From Clostridia bacterium (GTDB lineage: Bacteria; Bacillota; Sulfobacillia; SLMV01), in contig SLMV01000170.1 of assembly GCA_007133365.1 (NCBI GenBank), positions 1 through 14,721 on the forward strand: a DNA stretch of 14,721 nucleotides. The letters run 5' to 3'. Made by a program: the position numbers and the translations under genes. Below the pieces are notes generated by a model. That model saw only the letters and a list, made by a program, of their open reading frames with translations, was not told the origin of the DNA and ran no database searches. Shown here one piece after another: positions 1 to 6,413 of this stretch (position 1 is its first letter; every line of letters starts with the position of its first letter).

Positions 1-44
1 CCATGGCTCGGGTACACCACCCGATCTCCAACTTGGAATTCCAA
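1..44 (-). CDS. carD: CarD-family transcriptional regulator, N-terminal 15 codons only (cut by window edge)
   Basis: Only the first 14 complete codons and part of a 15th lie inside the window. They read MEFQVGDRVVYPSHG, which matches the conserved opening of CarD/CdnL proteins (phi-x-VGDxVVYPxHGVG). This N-terminal RNA-polymerase-interaction domain binds the RNAP beta subunit and stabilises open promoter complexes, and a similar module occurs in the repair factor Mfd. The start is UUG at 44-42, chosen because a GGAGG Shine-Dalgarno sits at 56-52 with a 7-nt spacer and no in-frame ATG fits. An extended -10 promoter lies about 95 bp upstream. The identification rests on a short but very characteristic stretch. 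The rest of the protein, including the C-terminal helical domain, is outside the window. Confidence 0.78.
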   Translation of the reverse strand, partial: MEFQVGDRVVYPSH

Positions 45-138
45 AAGAATGCCTCCATCCATGATGCAAGTGAAAAGAAGACTGATTGGAAGAATATAGA
101 ACAAATAATCGATAATCTGCCTTCAATTTCCCTACAAC

Positions 139-147
139 ATTATACCA
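139..147 (-). promoter_or_regulatory. Extended -10 promoter for the CarD-like gene
   Basis: On the minus strand the sequence reads TGGTATAAT, a perfect -10 hexamer with the TGn extension. No good -35 is visible at 16-18 bp, which is common for extended -10 promoters. Transcription would start near 132, giving a leader of about 90 nt before the UUG start at 44. The location fits exactly between the upstream gene (stop at 219) and the CarD-like start. Confidence 0.6.
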
Positions 148-218
148 CAAAAAGCCATCTAAACCCATTATTCAGCCGTGAAGGCGAACAAACGGCTTGG
201 ACGCAGTTTTTGCGCCTC

Positions 219-800
219 CTAACGACGTTTACGCCCTCGGGGTCGGCAAACCACGTCGAGAATTTCGCCATCAAAGAAATCTTTGGCATGAGCCGGTCGC
301 AGTGTCAGGGCGGTATCAGCGCCTCCCCCACTTCCCGCAACTGCCACGATTTCCTTTCCGTACGCCACCAATCCGGCATCGAGCGCCGTGGTCGCGATTT
401 CCAAACAAACTTTGGTGCCTTCACCAAACATACGAAGTGTCGCAGAAATGATGCCACCGGGGTAAAGACCACCGAATTTTTGAGTGATTGCGCGCTCGAC
501 ATTTCCAAAAAGATGAGTCGTCGTCAAGATGTTCACGCCGCGAGCCTCCAGCCACTCCCTCATTTCGGCGGGCATTTCGTCTTCTCCGGGATTACGAAAA
601 CCCACATGGTGGGTAATGGCGACAATGTTGATCTTGCCCTCGGGCCAAACTTCCGCCTTTTGTTTGAGAAACGTCTCAACCGTATATCCGGTGTTTGAAG
701 CAATGACCACATCTTCAATCTCCAGGTCTCGCATACGGCTGACCGCTTCCCTGGCGGTATCTTCGGTATTTTTGCGTCCGGGTTGTTTCCAAAGTTTCAT
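219..800 (-). CDS. Stand-alone pyruvate-kinase C-terminal-domain-like protein (AF0103 type)
   Basis: This 193-residue protein has no catalytic pyruvate kinase barrel and resembles only the alpha/beta C-terminal domain of pyruvate kinase. It matches the archaeal AF0103-type family known from structural genomics. Shared landmarks are KPGRxNTExT near the N-terminus (here KQPGRKNTEDT), a central VIASNTGYT, an AITHHVGF segment, FGEGTKVCLEI around residues 125-135, and the C-terminal GADTALTLRPAHAKDFFD followed by a PR-rich end. The biochemical function of the family is unknown, but the domain in pyruvate kinase binds allosteric effectors. The start at 800 is preferred over an in-frame ATG at 833 because GAAAGGAG lies 11 nt upstream. 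The gene follows the methyltransferase gene by 60 bp on the same strand, so cotranscription is likely. Confidence 0.8.
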   Translation of the reverse strand: MKLWKQPGRKNTEDTAREAVSRMRDLEIEDVVIASNTGYTVETFLKQKAEVWPEGKINIVAITHHVGFRNPGEDEMPAEMREWLEARGVNILTTTHLFGNVERAITQKFGGLYPGGIISATLRMFGEGTKVCLEIATTALDAGLVAYGKEIVAVAGSGGGADTALTLRPAHAKDFFDGEILDVVCRPRGRKRR

Positions 801-860
801 CTTGTTTGTGGCTCCTTTCAAAAAAAGAAACACGCATTGGTCGGACTCCGGTATTATCGG

Positions 861-1499
861 TCAATTCTTTCGAAATGTTATGATTTTTTGCTTATCGGTC
901 TTAAGCATGGTCAGGTCAAAATGACAGGCAATCCAATTCATGGTTCGAAGACTATAGAACATCACATGGGTGGGATCACGATGATACCACCAGTTAATAA
1001 ACTCAGCGACACCCGGGTGAAAATGCGTCATCAATGCAAGGATGCCCGAGGATAACAAACAGTGGTTAAGCTCCGCAATGACATGGCAGGGGTAAAAGAC
1101 ATGTTCCATCACTTCGGTTGCCGTGATCAAATGATACTGTTGAGACATGACATCGGGGCATGGGGCGAAAAACGGATCATATATGGCAACATCAAACCCA
1201 ATGTCCGCCATCAAGTCGGCCAAAACCGGACCGGGTCCTGAGCCAAAATCAAGAGCGCTCCCCTCATTAATATACGGTAATACGGCTTGCTTTAGAAAGC
1301 TTTCGAGCATCCTGACGTAGCCAGTATTATCCGGAGTATTTTCATGCTCGAGGTAGCGTCGATGTTCCTCGTCTCGAGCGGGATAAGGCCCTTCAAGAAA
1401 AATGAGGTCACAAAATCCACAGTGCCGGTACGTCTTAACATCAGGAGGCGGCGTCGTGATCCGACCTTCCGCTCGTGCTTGACATAAAGGGCACTTCAT
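861..1499 (-). CDS. Class I SAM-dependent methyltransferase with N-terminal Cys4 zinc-finger-like motif
   Basis: The 212-residue protein opens with two CxxC pairs (C3/C6 and C27/C30), which look like a small structural zinc ribbon. A Rossmann-type SAM domain follows, with motif I DFGSGPG at residues 84-90. An acidic strand end (VAIYDPF) and TATEVMEHV match the methyltransferase-23 style pattern found in many Bacillota and Proteobacteria proteins. The acceptor substrate cannot be told from sequence. Close relatives in other genomes modify small molecules, lipids or sugars. The start is ATG with GTGAGG a few bases upstream. Upstream on the same strand is the UPF0173 hydrolase, separated by a 262-bp stretch with no convincing gene, and downstream is the pyruvate-kinase-domain protein. 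Confidence 0.82.
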   Translation of the reverse strand: MKCPLCQARAEGRITTPPPDVKTYRHCGFCDLIFLEGPYPARDEEHRRYLEHENTPDNTGYVRMLESFLKQAVLPYINEGSALDFGSGPGPVLADLMADIGFDVAIYDPFFAPCPDVMSQQYHLITATEVMEHVFYPCHVIAELNHCLLSSGILALMTHFHPGVAEFINWWYHRDPTHVMFYSLRTMNWIACHFDLTMLKTDKQKIITFRKN

Positions 1500-1710
1500 C
1501 GTGATAGCCTCACTTTCTTAATGAATCGCAGGTGGTGTGACCGCTCGCACCCAGTGGGATCCTCCACCCCCTCACGAAACCCTTGCCCTTCGCTATCGAT
1601 CGCAACACCCTACCATAAATTGTAAAATGTCGAGCGATGTCTTTTTCGTCGTCGGAGTGCAATGCGTCTCCCGGCGAATGGACCGCTAGAAGCCGGGCAA
1701 GTGGAGAACG

Positions 1711-1731
1711 AAGCCGGCTAAGATCCGGCCT
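1711..1731 (-). terminator. GC-rich hairpin after the UPF0173 hydrolase, possible weak terminator
   Basis: On the minus strand, AGGCCGG pairs with CCGGCTT around a 7-nt loop, giving seven pairs with one G-U. It lies about 30 nt after the hydrolase stop codon. The following bases (CGTTCTCC) are pyrimidine-rich but not a true U tract, so termination would be inefficient at best. The 1500-1761 interval otherwise holds no gene that I can support. Confidence 0.3.
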
Positions 1732-1761
1732 CGTCCCTTTGGTCAGCCATGACGTAGCCAA

Positions 1762-2439
1762 TTAAATCTTCAGTCTTTCACCCGGTGCTAAGATATCAAC
1801 CTGTGTATTAGGAGCCCGTTTTGCGATTTGATCGCGAAAACCACTTGCGTCTTGTACCAAGACGGGGAAGGTCTTGTAATGCATCGGAATCACGCGTCGC
1901 GCCTTCAGCAAAGCGGCAGCGTATGCTGCTTGTTCCGGACTCATCACGAAATGGTCCCCAATGGGCAACAAGGCGAGATCTAAATCAAACAGCGCGCCAT
2001 AGGTTTCCATACTGGCAAAGATTCCGGTATCGCCGGCGTGATAGATCGCCTGTCCGTCTTCCGTCGTGATGATGAAGCCAACAGGCGTTCCCGCATCGGC
2101 CGAATGAAAAGCTTGAACCATGGTGATACGAATGTCATTAGCCGTTACGGTCCCCCCGATGTTCATGCCCATTCCATTGGTAATGCCCATATCTTCCAGT
2201 TTGGCCACGAGTTCGGGCTGGGCGGGGATTGCCGTGTTGGCGTTTACCAGCATGTCGAGATCCTGCCCTAGATGGTCATCGTGGTCATGGGTGATAAGCA
2301 ATACATCAACATCGCCAATTTCACTGGCCTCAATCGGGCAGGATGGATTACCCGTAATCCAGGGATCAATCAAGATACGACGTCCTGCGTTCGTCACGAG
2401 TTCAAAGGTGGCGTGTCCGAGAAAACGTACTGTTGTCAT
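1762..2439 (-). CDS. UPF0173 family metal-dependent hydrolase (metallo-beta-lactamase fold)
   Basis: This 225-residue protein belongs to the UPF0173/YtkL-like branch of the metallo-beta-lactamase superfamily. The metal site is complete: H51-x-H53-x-D55-H56 (HDHDDH), H112 in QAFHS, H134/D137 in YHAGDTG, and H187 in IPMHYKT. The N-terminal FLGHATFEL and ILIDPWITGNP are typical of the family. Members are cytosolic and hydrolyse phosphoesters or lactones in vitro, but the physiological substrate is generally unknown. The length is normal for the family. The start is ATG with a GGAGGG ribosome binding site 7 nt upstream. Its leader contains three consecutive hairpins lying between it and thiT. Confidence 0.9.
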   Translation of the reverse strand: MTTVRFLGHATFELVTNAGRRILIDPWITGNPSCPIEASEIGDVDVLLITHDHDDHLGQDLDMLVNANTAIPAQPELVAKLEDMGITNGMGMNIGGTVTANDIRITMVQAFHSADAGTPVGFIITTEDGQAIYHAGDTGIFASMETYGALFDLDLALLPIGDHFVMSPEQAAYAAALLKARRVIPMHYKTFPVLVQDASGFRDQIAKRAPNTQVDILAPGERLKI

Positions 2440-2501
2440 CGCTTATCCCTCCAAACAATAGACTACTTTCTTTCTTCCGGAAATGAAGAAGCAATCCCTG
2501 C

Positions 2502-2592
2502 TTGGACACTCCAATTATTGCCTGAGACGAGGCAATCCTTGGATCGCTTGACCGGGCACAATCTTTGTTCCCGGCTTGTTAAGATCCAAGGA
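2502..2592 (-). repeat. Three consecutive inverted repeats between thiT and the UPF0173 gene
   Basis: In minus-strand order the region holds three elements. First is a 10+10 bp perfect inverted repeat (TCCTTGGATC at 2592-2583, GATCCAAGGA at 2545-2536) with a nested CCGGG/CCCGG stem. Directly abutting it is TTGCCT/AGGCAA with a 6-nt loop (2535-2518). Third, TTGGA/TCCAA closes a 3-nt loop (2514-2502). None is followed by a U run, so they are not a textbook terminator. They could be a structured 5-prime leader of the hydrolase, a processing or stability element at the 3-prime end of thiT, or a protein binding site. I do not recognise a known riboswitch class. Confidence 0.6.
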
Positions 2593-2607
2593 CCGACTCG
2601 ATACATC

Positions 2608-3141
2608 CTATTCTCTTGAATTCCCGCGGTCCATCACGACCGGGAGATTATCGTCAAGCCGTCGAAACAGCCACGGTGCGATCAATACGGTGATTAGCCA
2701 CTCCGGTATCAAAAAGGTTCCATTGTAGATCACGCTGTACAAAGCCGCTGGAGTCCCTTCCGGTGCAAAGGCCGCGAAAAACAAAATGCCGGTCACCACG
2801 TGACTGGCAAAGCGGCCGGCGAATCCAAGGGTAATGCCCACCCAGGGCCGGTGAATTCGAAGTCCGGAAAGTCCCAAAAAACCAAAAGCCAAGGGATAAT
2901 CCAAAACGTACTGGGCCCAATGCAAAATGTAGGGATCAAACATAAGGCGCAAGAACCCAAGGGCCACGCCAACCATGATGCCAGCACGCGTCCCCCAGCG
3001 CAATCCAATGATGACAATGGGTATCATGGCTAGTGTTACCGAACCACCATACGGGGCACGAAATAGGCGGAAGTGGCTGAGTAAGAGGGCCAAAGCTAAG
3101 GCCATTGCCATCTCTGTTAGAATTATGACACGTCGGTCCAC
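2608..3141 (-). CDS. thiT: Thiamine-specific ECF transporter S component ThiT
   Basis: This 177-residue, very hydrophobic protein has about six membrane segments and the ThiT/YuaJ signature. The pattern is WGTRAGIMVG, then HWAQYVLDYPLAFGFLGLSG, RFASHVVTGILFF and YNGTFLIPEWL, which carry the conserved aromatic, His and Asn residues of the thiamine pocket in this family. ThiT binds thiamine and works with a shared energising module (EcfA, EcfA', EcfT), which is not encoded in this window. The start is GUG at 3141-3139, selected by a perfect AAGGAGGT 7 nt upstream; an ATG overlapping the Shine-Dalgarno tail is out of frame. The TPP riboswitch and attenuator directly upstream independently support a thiamine role. 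Confidence 0.92.
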   Translation of the reverse strand: MDRRVIILTEMAMALALALLLSHFRLFRAPYGGSVTLAMIPIVIIGLRWGTRAGIMVGVALGFLRLMFDPYILHWAQYVLDYPLAFGFLGLSGLRIHRPWVGITLGFAGRFASHVVTGILFFAAFAPEGTPAALYSVIYNGTFLIPEWLITVLIAPWLFRRLDDNLPVVMDRGNSRE

Positions 3142-3172
3142 AAGTCATACCTCCTTGCGGCGGTACACTCGG

Positions 3173-3201
3173 AAAAGCAAAATCCGCTGCAGGGCAGCGG
3201 A
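3173..3201 (-). terminator. Attenuator (intrinsic terminator) of the thiT TPP riboswitch
   Basis: The minus strand forms an 8-bp stem, TCCGCTGC/GCAGCGGA, with a CCT loop, followed by TTTTGCTTTT. It lies between the TPP aptamer and the thiT ribosome binding site, where a transcription-attenuating expression platform belongs. The loop and adjacent bases CCCTGC (3194-3189) are perfectly complementary to GCAGGG (3223-3218) in the 3-prime part of the aptamer. An alternative antiterminator pairing is therefore available when TPP is absent. Confidence 0.85.
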
Positions 3202-3211
3202 CGTTAAACAG

Positions 3212-3294
3212 CGCCTTCCCTGCGCTAGTATTACCTAGATCAGGTAAAGGGGTCGGAATCGCATTCCCTCTCAGCAATTAAGCTCCCCCAAGCA
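3212..3294 (-). promoter_or_regulatory. TPP (thiamine pyrophosphate) riboswitch, THI element
   Basis: The minus strand carries the conserved THI-box landmarks in order: CTTGGGGGAGC, GCTGAGAGGGA, GACCCTTTACCTGATCTAGGT and TAGCGCAGGGAAGG. A short P1 helix can form between UGCUU (3294-3290) and AGGCG (3216-3212), with one or two G-U pairs. TPP binding is known to stabilise this fold and switch off thiamine genes. Here it is followed by an intrinsic terminator and then thiT, so the predicted effect is transcription termination at high TPP. Confidence 0.95.
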
Positions 3295-3314
3295 TATGCC
3301 TATCTTTTGACCCC

Positions 3315-3323
3315 ATCCTAGCA
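3315..3323 (-). promoter_or_regulatory. Extended -10 promoter for the thiT riboswitch transcript
   Basis: TGCTAGGAT on the minus strand is a TGn extension joined to a TAGGAT -10 hexamer. The -35 region is weak. The predicted start near 3308 is about 14 nt before the first aptamer base, a good fit for a riboswitch-led transcript. Confidence 0.5.
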
Positions 3324-3346
3324 TATTAGGGAGTAAGAATCCAGGG

Positions 3347-3378
3347 GCGAAAAGACGAAGGCCGTCTGGCGTTTTCGC
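3347..3378 (-). terminator. Probable terminator of the ablAB operon
   Basis: Immediately after the ablB stop codon the minus strand can form AGACG/CGTCT around a GCCTT loop, followed by TTT. An outer GCGAAAA/TTTTCGC pairing extends the structure with a bulge. It separates ablAB from the thiT promoter a few tens of bases further on. Confidence 0.5.
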
Positions 3379-4235
3379 TAGGGACAGATCCGATGTGATT
3401 GAAGGGACTTATACCAAACATTCATGCTTTCCATTCGACCCGCAATTTGGGTGTTGTTGTAAAGCGTCCCGGCGTACTGATAATTTGAAGAAGCAAACAC
3501 GATGTTCATGCCATAGGAACGCGAGCGGGCAATGGTAAAAGCAGTGGGCAGATCGCGCGCGGTTAGATACGCTTCCATTTGGGTTAAGAGAAACCGGGCC
3601 AGGCCCTGCCCCCGATGGTCCGGGCAGCAAGCAAAATCCGTTAGCTCAGCGCACTGGCTTTCCCAATCAATCTCCGAAGCGGCAACCGCCACCAATTCAT
3701 CCTCCAGCCAAATTCCAAAGTATACCACATTATCTTTCATGGTCTTGATCAGGTAATTGACATCCCAAATAGGAAAGGGATAGCTGGCAAAAACGCGACG
3801 GTAGAGATCGGCCATTTGGTTGGCATCTTTGGGTGCGCCGATCTTCCACCGATAAGATGGAGACAAGGCGTCTCGGCTTGGACATTTCGCCGCCTCAAGA
3901 GCTCGGTGCAAAACGTCACGAACACGCTCCGGTTCCGATTCTTGGCTTCGCGATTCCGAGAGGAACCGGGCCATGAAGTAAGCCGGGTCACGTCCTCGTA
4001 ATAAACCCGGCACACGTGCCTCCGGTCGAAATCTTGCCTTTTCAAACACCGAATAGGCCGAAGGAGGTATTTTGGCGATGATCTTACTGTAGCCATGTTG
4101 TTTGGCAAGCGCCTTCACCGCTTTAAGACAGCATTCCGGGGATTCCGACCCCATGCTCATTAGATAAACGCGGTCATTGTGCGGACCATGTTGTATTTTG
4201 GCGCTTCCCAATTCCATTAGGTGATCGGCCGTCAT
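3378..4235 (-). CDS. ablB: Beta-lysine N6-acetyltransferase AblB (GNAT family)
   Basis: AblB acetylates the epsilon-amino group of L-beta-lysine made by AblA, giving the compatible solute N-epsilon-acetyl-beta-lysine. The 285-residue protein carries a C-terminal GNAT domain. Its acetyl-CoA loop is seen in PDHRGQGLARFL, and VYFGIWLEDELVAVAASEID and IVFASSNYQYAGTLYNN are typical of the AblB/YodP group. The N-terminal half, with DRVYLMSMG and the KIIAKIPPSAYSVFEKARF segment, is also characteristic. The ATG at 4235 overlaps the ablA stop as ATGA, implying translational coupling. An in-frame TTG at 4253 gives a six-residue longer form and is less likely. The gene pair itself is the strongest evidence for function. 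Confidence 0.9.
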   Translation of the reverse strand: MTADHLMELGSAKIQHGPHNDRVYLMSMGSESPECCLKAVKALAKQHGYSKIIAKIPPSAYSVFEKARFRPEARVPGLLRGRDPAYFMARFLSESRSQESEPERVRDVLHRALEAAKCPSRDALSPSYRWKIGAPKDANQMADLYRRVFASYPFPIWDVNYLIKTMKDNVVYFGIWLEDELVAVAASEIDWESQCAELTDFACCPDHRGQGLARFLLTQMEAYLTARDLPTAFTIARSRSYGMNIVFASSNYQYAGTLYNNTQIAGRMESMNVWYKSLQSHRICP

Positions 4236-5548
4236 GATTCCTGGTCCCCCCAACGATCGCGCTTTTTCATGCGTTCATTGTTTTCGGGCGTAAACGATAT
4301 GGTGTCATCATAATCGGCAAGTAGTTGGGTGATGCCCTGATTTTGGGTTTCCATTGCCTTGTCGAGTTTTAAGGGCAAAGTGCATTGGTCGCAGTCGTCA
4401 TTACACTCAACCGTGCGATAATTTGCCGGCTCCTGATACGTGGTGATGACCCCTTCGTAGTTCCGTAAAACTACCTTGTTCCCCGACCAAGAGATGATGT
4501 AATTGGGCATCAGTGGAATTTTGCCTCCCCCACCCGGTGCGTCCACGACGAAAGTGGGCCGAGCAAACCCGCTGGTATGGCCCACCAGGTATTCCATAAT
4601 CTCGATCCCCTTCCCAATCGGCGTTCGAAAATGCTCCAGACCCTCCGATAAATCACACTGATATAGGTAATAGGGCCGCACCCGATTCTTCACCAATAGA
4701 TGGACCAGCCGTTTGATAATACGAGGACAGTCATTAATTCCCGCCAATAAAACGCTCTGATTGCCGAGCGGTATCCCCCCGTCCGCCAACTTTCTTATCG
4801 CCGCTTTCGACGATGGAGTAAATTCTCGCGGGTGATTGAAATGCGTGTTGACCCAAATAGGTTGGTACTTTCGTAGAATCCGGGTCAAGCCATCGGTAAT
4901 GCGGCAGGGTAATACCACGGGCGTTCTCGTACCGATCCGAATCACTTCGACATGCGAGATGCTACTAATCTGTGCCAGAATCCAGTCAAGGCGTTCATCC
5001 GGCAATAAGAAGGGATCGCCGCCGGATAACAAGACGTCACGGATTGCCGGCGTGCGTCGTATATACTCGACTCCCTCCAACAATTCCTCGCGCTCGGGGA
5101 TGTGATCCACCTCCCCCACTTTTCGTTTTCGCGTACAATGACGACAATACATCGCGCAAGTGCCGTTAACGTTTAGAAGCACTCGGTCGGGATAACGATG
5201 GGTCACGCCGGATACCGGGCTATCTATCTCTTCGGCCAGCGGATCCTGAAGATCCTCACGTTGGACTTGCAGCTCACGCGGACTTGGAAGTGCCTGCCGA
5301 AAAATGGGATCATTGGCATAATCGTCGCGTTGGATCAGCGACAGGTAATACGGGGTGATCGAAAGAGGGAATTTTTCGAGGGTTTGCTCCATGAGTTTCC
5401 GTTCTTTTGGATCGAATGTAATATCAAGGAGGGATTCTACCGTGGAGAGCTCGGTAATTGAGTGAGACAGCTGCCAACGCCAGTCCTCCCAATTGTGTTT
5501 ATGCACCTCAAAATATGCTTTCATCCGCGATTCAATGTGTTCTCGCAC
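4232..5548 (-). CDS. ablA: L-lysine 2,3-aminomutase AblA/KamA (radical SAM, PLP)
   Basis: The enzyme interconverts L-alpha-lysine and L-beta-lysine using a 5-prime-deoxyadenosyl radical and PLP. The 438-residue protein has the radical-SAM cluster motif C131-x3-C135-x2-C138 (CAMYCRHC), the SGGDP region, DLSEG with D299, D336 in VVDAPGG, and the PLP lysine K343 in PGGGGK. C274 in INDC and C382/C386/C389 near the C-terminus match the positions of the intersubunit zinc ligands of the Clostridium subterminale enzyme. The length is normal. The start is GUG at 5548, supported by GAAGGGAG upstream; an internal ATG at 5524 lacks a site. Downstream ablB overlaps by 4 bp. The enzyme is oxygen-sensitive, which suits an anaerobe or microaerobe. 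Confidence 0.95.
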   Translation of the reverse strand: MREHIESRMKAYFEVHKHNWEDWRWQLSHSITELSTVESLLDITFDPKERKLMEQTLEKFPLSITPYYLSLIQRDDYANDPIFRQALPSPRELQVQREDLQDPLAEEIDSPVSGVTHRYPDRVLLNVNGTCAMYCRHCTRKRKVGEVDHIPEREELLEGVEYIRRTPAIRDVLLSGGDPFLLPDERLDWILAQISSISHVEVIRIGTRTPVVLPCRITDGLTRILRKYQPIWVNTHFNHPREFTPSSKAAIRKLADGGIPLGNQSVLLAGINDCPRIIKRLVHLLVKNRVRPYYLYQCDLSEGLEHFRTPIGKGIEIMEYLVGHTSGFARPTFVVDAPGGGGKIPLMPNYIISWSGNKVVLRNYEGVITTYQEPANYRTVECNDDCDQCTLPLKLDKAMETQNQGITQLLADYDDTISFTPENNERMKKRDRWGDQES

Positions 5549-5590
5549 CTGTCTTGGCTCCCTTCAGCGTCTCTAATGCGAACATTCTAT

Positions 5591-5620
5591 AGTATACTAA
5601 GGAGCACAGTTTCATAGCAA
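5591..5620 (-). promoter_or_regulatory. Sigma-A-type promoter for ablAB
   Basis: Minus-strand TTGCTA (5620-5615) and TATACT (5596-5591) are separated by 18 bp, about 45 bp upstream of the ablA start. The -10 lies inside a self-complementary TAGTATACTA. Salt-dependent control would be expected for an osmolyte operon, but no regulator is visible here. Confidence 0.5.
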
Positions 5621-5720
5621 AAGACTTTTCGTTCCGACCCGGTGCTGTTCGTTAGCACTTATGAATGCGGGAATCAATTATTAGAAAATGCATTACCTTT
5701 TCCCGAAACTAGCGAGAGGG

Positions 5721-5726
5721 TATAAT
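5721..5726 (+). promoter_or_regulatory. -10 element of the promoter for the FolT-like gene
   Basis: A perfect TATAAT lies 51 bp before the chosen start, with only a weak -35 (TTTTCC at 17 bp). Arms TGCATTA (5689-5695) and TAATGCA (5723-5729) form a 7-bp inverted repeat that straddles the promoter and may be an operator, though chance is possible. No riboswitch fold was recognised in the leader. Confidence 0.45.
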
Positions 5727-5777
5727 GCAAAAAGATGCTCAAGACATTTTCTTACCATGCGGAAAGGATATTTGTTC

Positions 5778-6290
5778 ATGCCTGTACGAACTATTGTCCA
5801 TGTCGGCCTCCTGACGGCCATCAGCGTGGTGCTCACGCGAACCCTCAGCCTGATGGTGCCGATAGGAGGCGCCATCGGCCTTCGCTTAAGTATCGGCGAA
5901 GTTCCCATCTACTTGGCCGGCATTCTCTTTGGCCCTTTGGCTGGAGGGGTTACCGGGGCAGCAGCGGACTTGATCGGGGTTTCGATTGCCGGCATCGATT
6001 TTTTCCCAGGCTTTACGATCAGCGCCCTGCTCGCCGGGCTGGTTCCGGGAGTTCTCCTGCACCGCCGGCGGGATACCCTGACCTTTCGTCAGATTGTCAT
6101 TGTGATTATCATCGCAGGCTTTATGGTAACGGCCTTAAATACGGTCTGGGTTAATCTCCTTTATGGCCAAGCGCTCGTCGTCCTCCTTCCGCCTAGAATC
6201 CTCTCCCGCCTTCTTATGATTCCAATACACAGCGGCCTGGTCTGGATTGTCATTAGGCGCTTTCGAATGATCTCCCAATCTCAGGGTTAA
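5778..6290 (+). CDS. folT: ECF transporter S component, FolT-like (folate or related vitamin)
   Basis: This 170-residue, strongly hydrophobic protein has about six membrane segments. The pattern is LRLSIGEVPIYLAGILFGPLAGGVTGAAADLIG, followed by a short loop and FFPGFTISALLAGLVPG. This layout (R-x-phi-G-x-x-P-I-x-L-A-G-I-L-F-G-P) is typical of folate-family ECF S components. S components bind the vitamin and need a shared EcfA/EcfA'/EcfT module, which is absent here. The ATG at 5778 is preferred because AAAGGA lies 9 nt upstream; in-frame starts at 5688 and 5757 lack such a site, and the shorter product begins just before the first membrane helix. The general family is certain; the folate specificity is only likely. 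Confidence 0.78.
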   Translation: MPVRTIVHVGLLTAISVVLTRTLSLMVPIGGAIGLRLSIGEVPIYLAGILFGPLAGGVTGAAADLIGVSIAGIDFFPGFTISALLAGLVPGVLLHRRRDTLTFRQIVIVIIIAGFMVTALNTVWVNLLYGQALVVLLPPRILSRLLMIPIHSGLVWIVIRRFRMISQSQG

Positions 6291-6323
6291 TCCGCGTTAA
6301 TCCGCGCAAACAAACCGGCCGGC

Positions 6324-6361
6324 AAAACCAAAACGGCCCCTATCGCAGCATGTCGGGGCCG
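6324..6361 (-). terminator. Intrinsic terminator of the deacylase/M24 operon
   Basis: On the minus strand CGGCCCC pairs with GGGGCCG around a 14-nt loop and is followed by TTTTGGTTTT. It lies about 50 bp after the stop codon of the last gene. No comparable terminator is seen between the three upstream genes, which supports a single transcript. Confidence 0.85.
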
Positions 6362-6413
6362 CCAGGTGACGCTTAAATTATCGGTAAATCAATCGATTGT
6401 AACGAGCCAGCAA

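Noticed and set aside
174..197. AGCCGT/ACGGCT hairpin downstream of the pyruvate-kinase-domain gene
   Set aside because: The stem is only 6 bp with a 12-nt loop and no U run on the minus strand, so it is not convincing as a terminator.
3..698. 231-codon plus-strand frame at the left edge
   Set aside because: It is antisense to the well-supported pyruvate-kinase-domain gene and the CarD start, and its protein has no recognisable pattern.
1510..1761. 83-codon minus-strand frame filling the gap between the UPF0173 and methyltransferase genes
   Set aside because: It needs a TTG start touching the previous stop with no Shine-Dalgarno, resembles no family I know, and contains a GC hairpin near its start. 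Most likely non-coding.
5642..5658. GTGCT/AGCAC inverted repeat between ablA and the FolT-like gene
   Set aside because: Five-bp arms are too short to separate from chance, although it lies in a divergent control region.
6287..6306. Tandem copy of TTAATCCGCG after the FolT-like gene
   Set aside because: Two 10-bp copies overlapping the stop codon, with no further units; probably local slippage and no sign of a functional repeat array.
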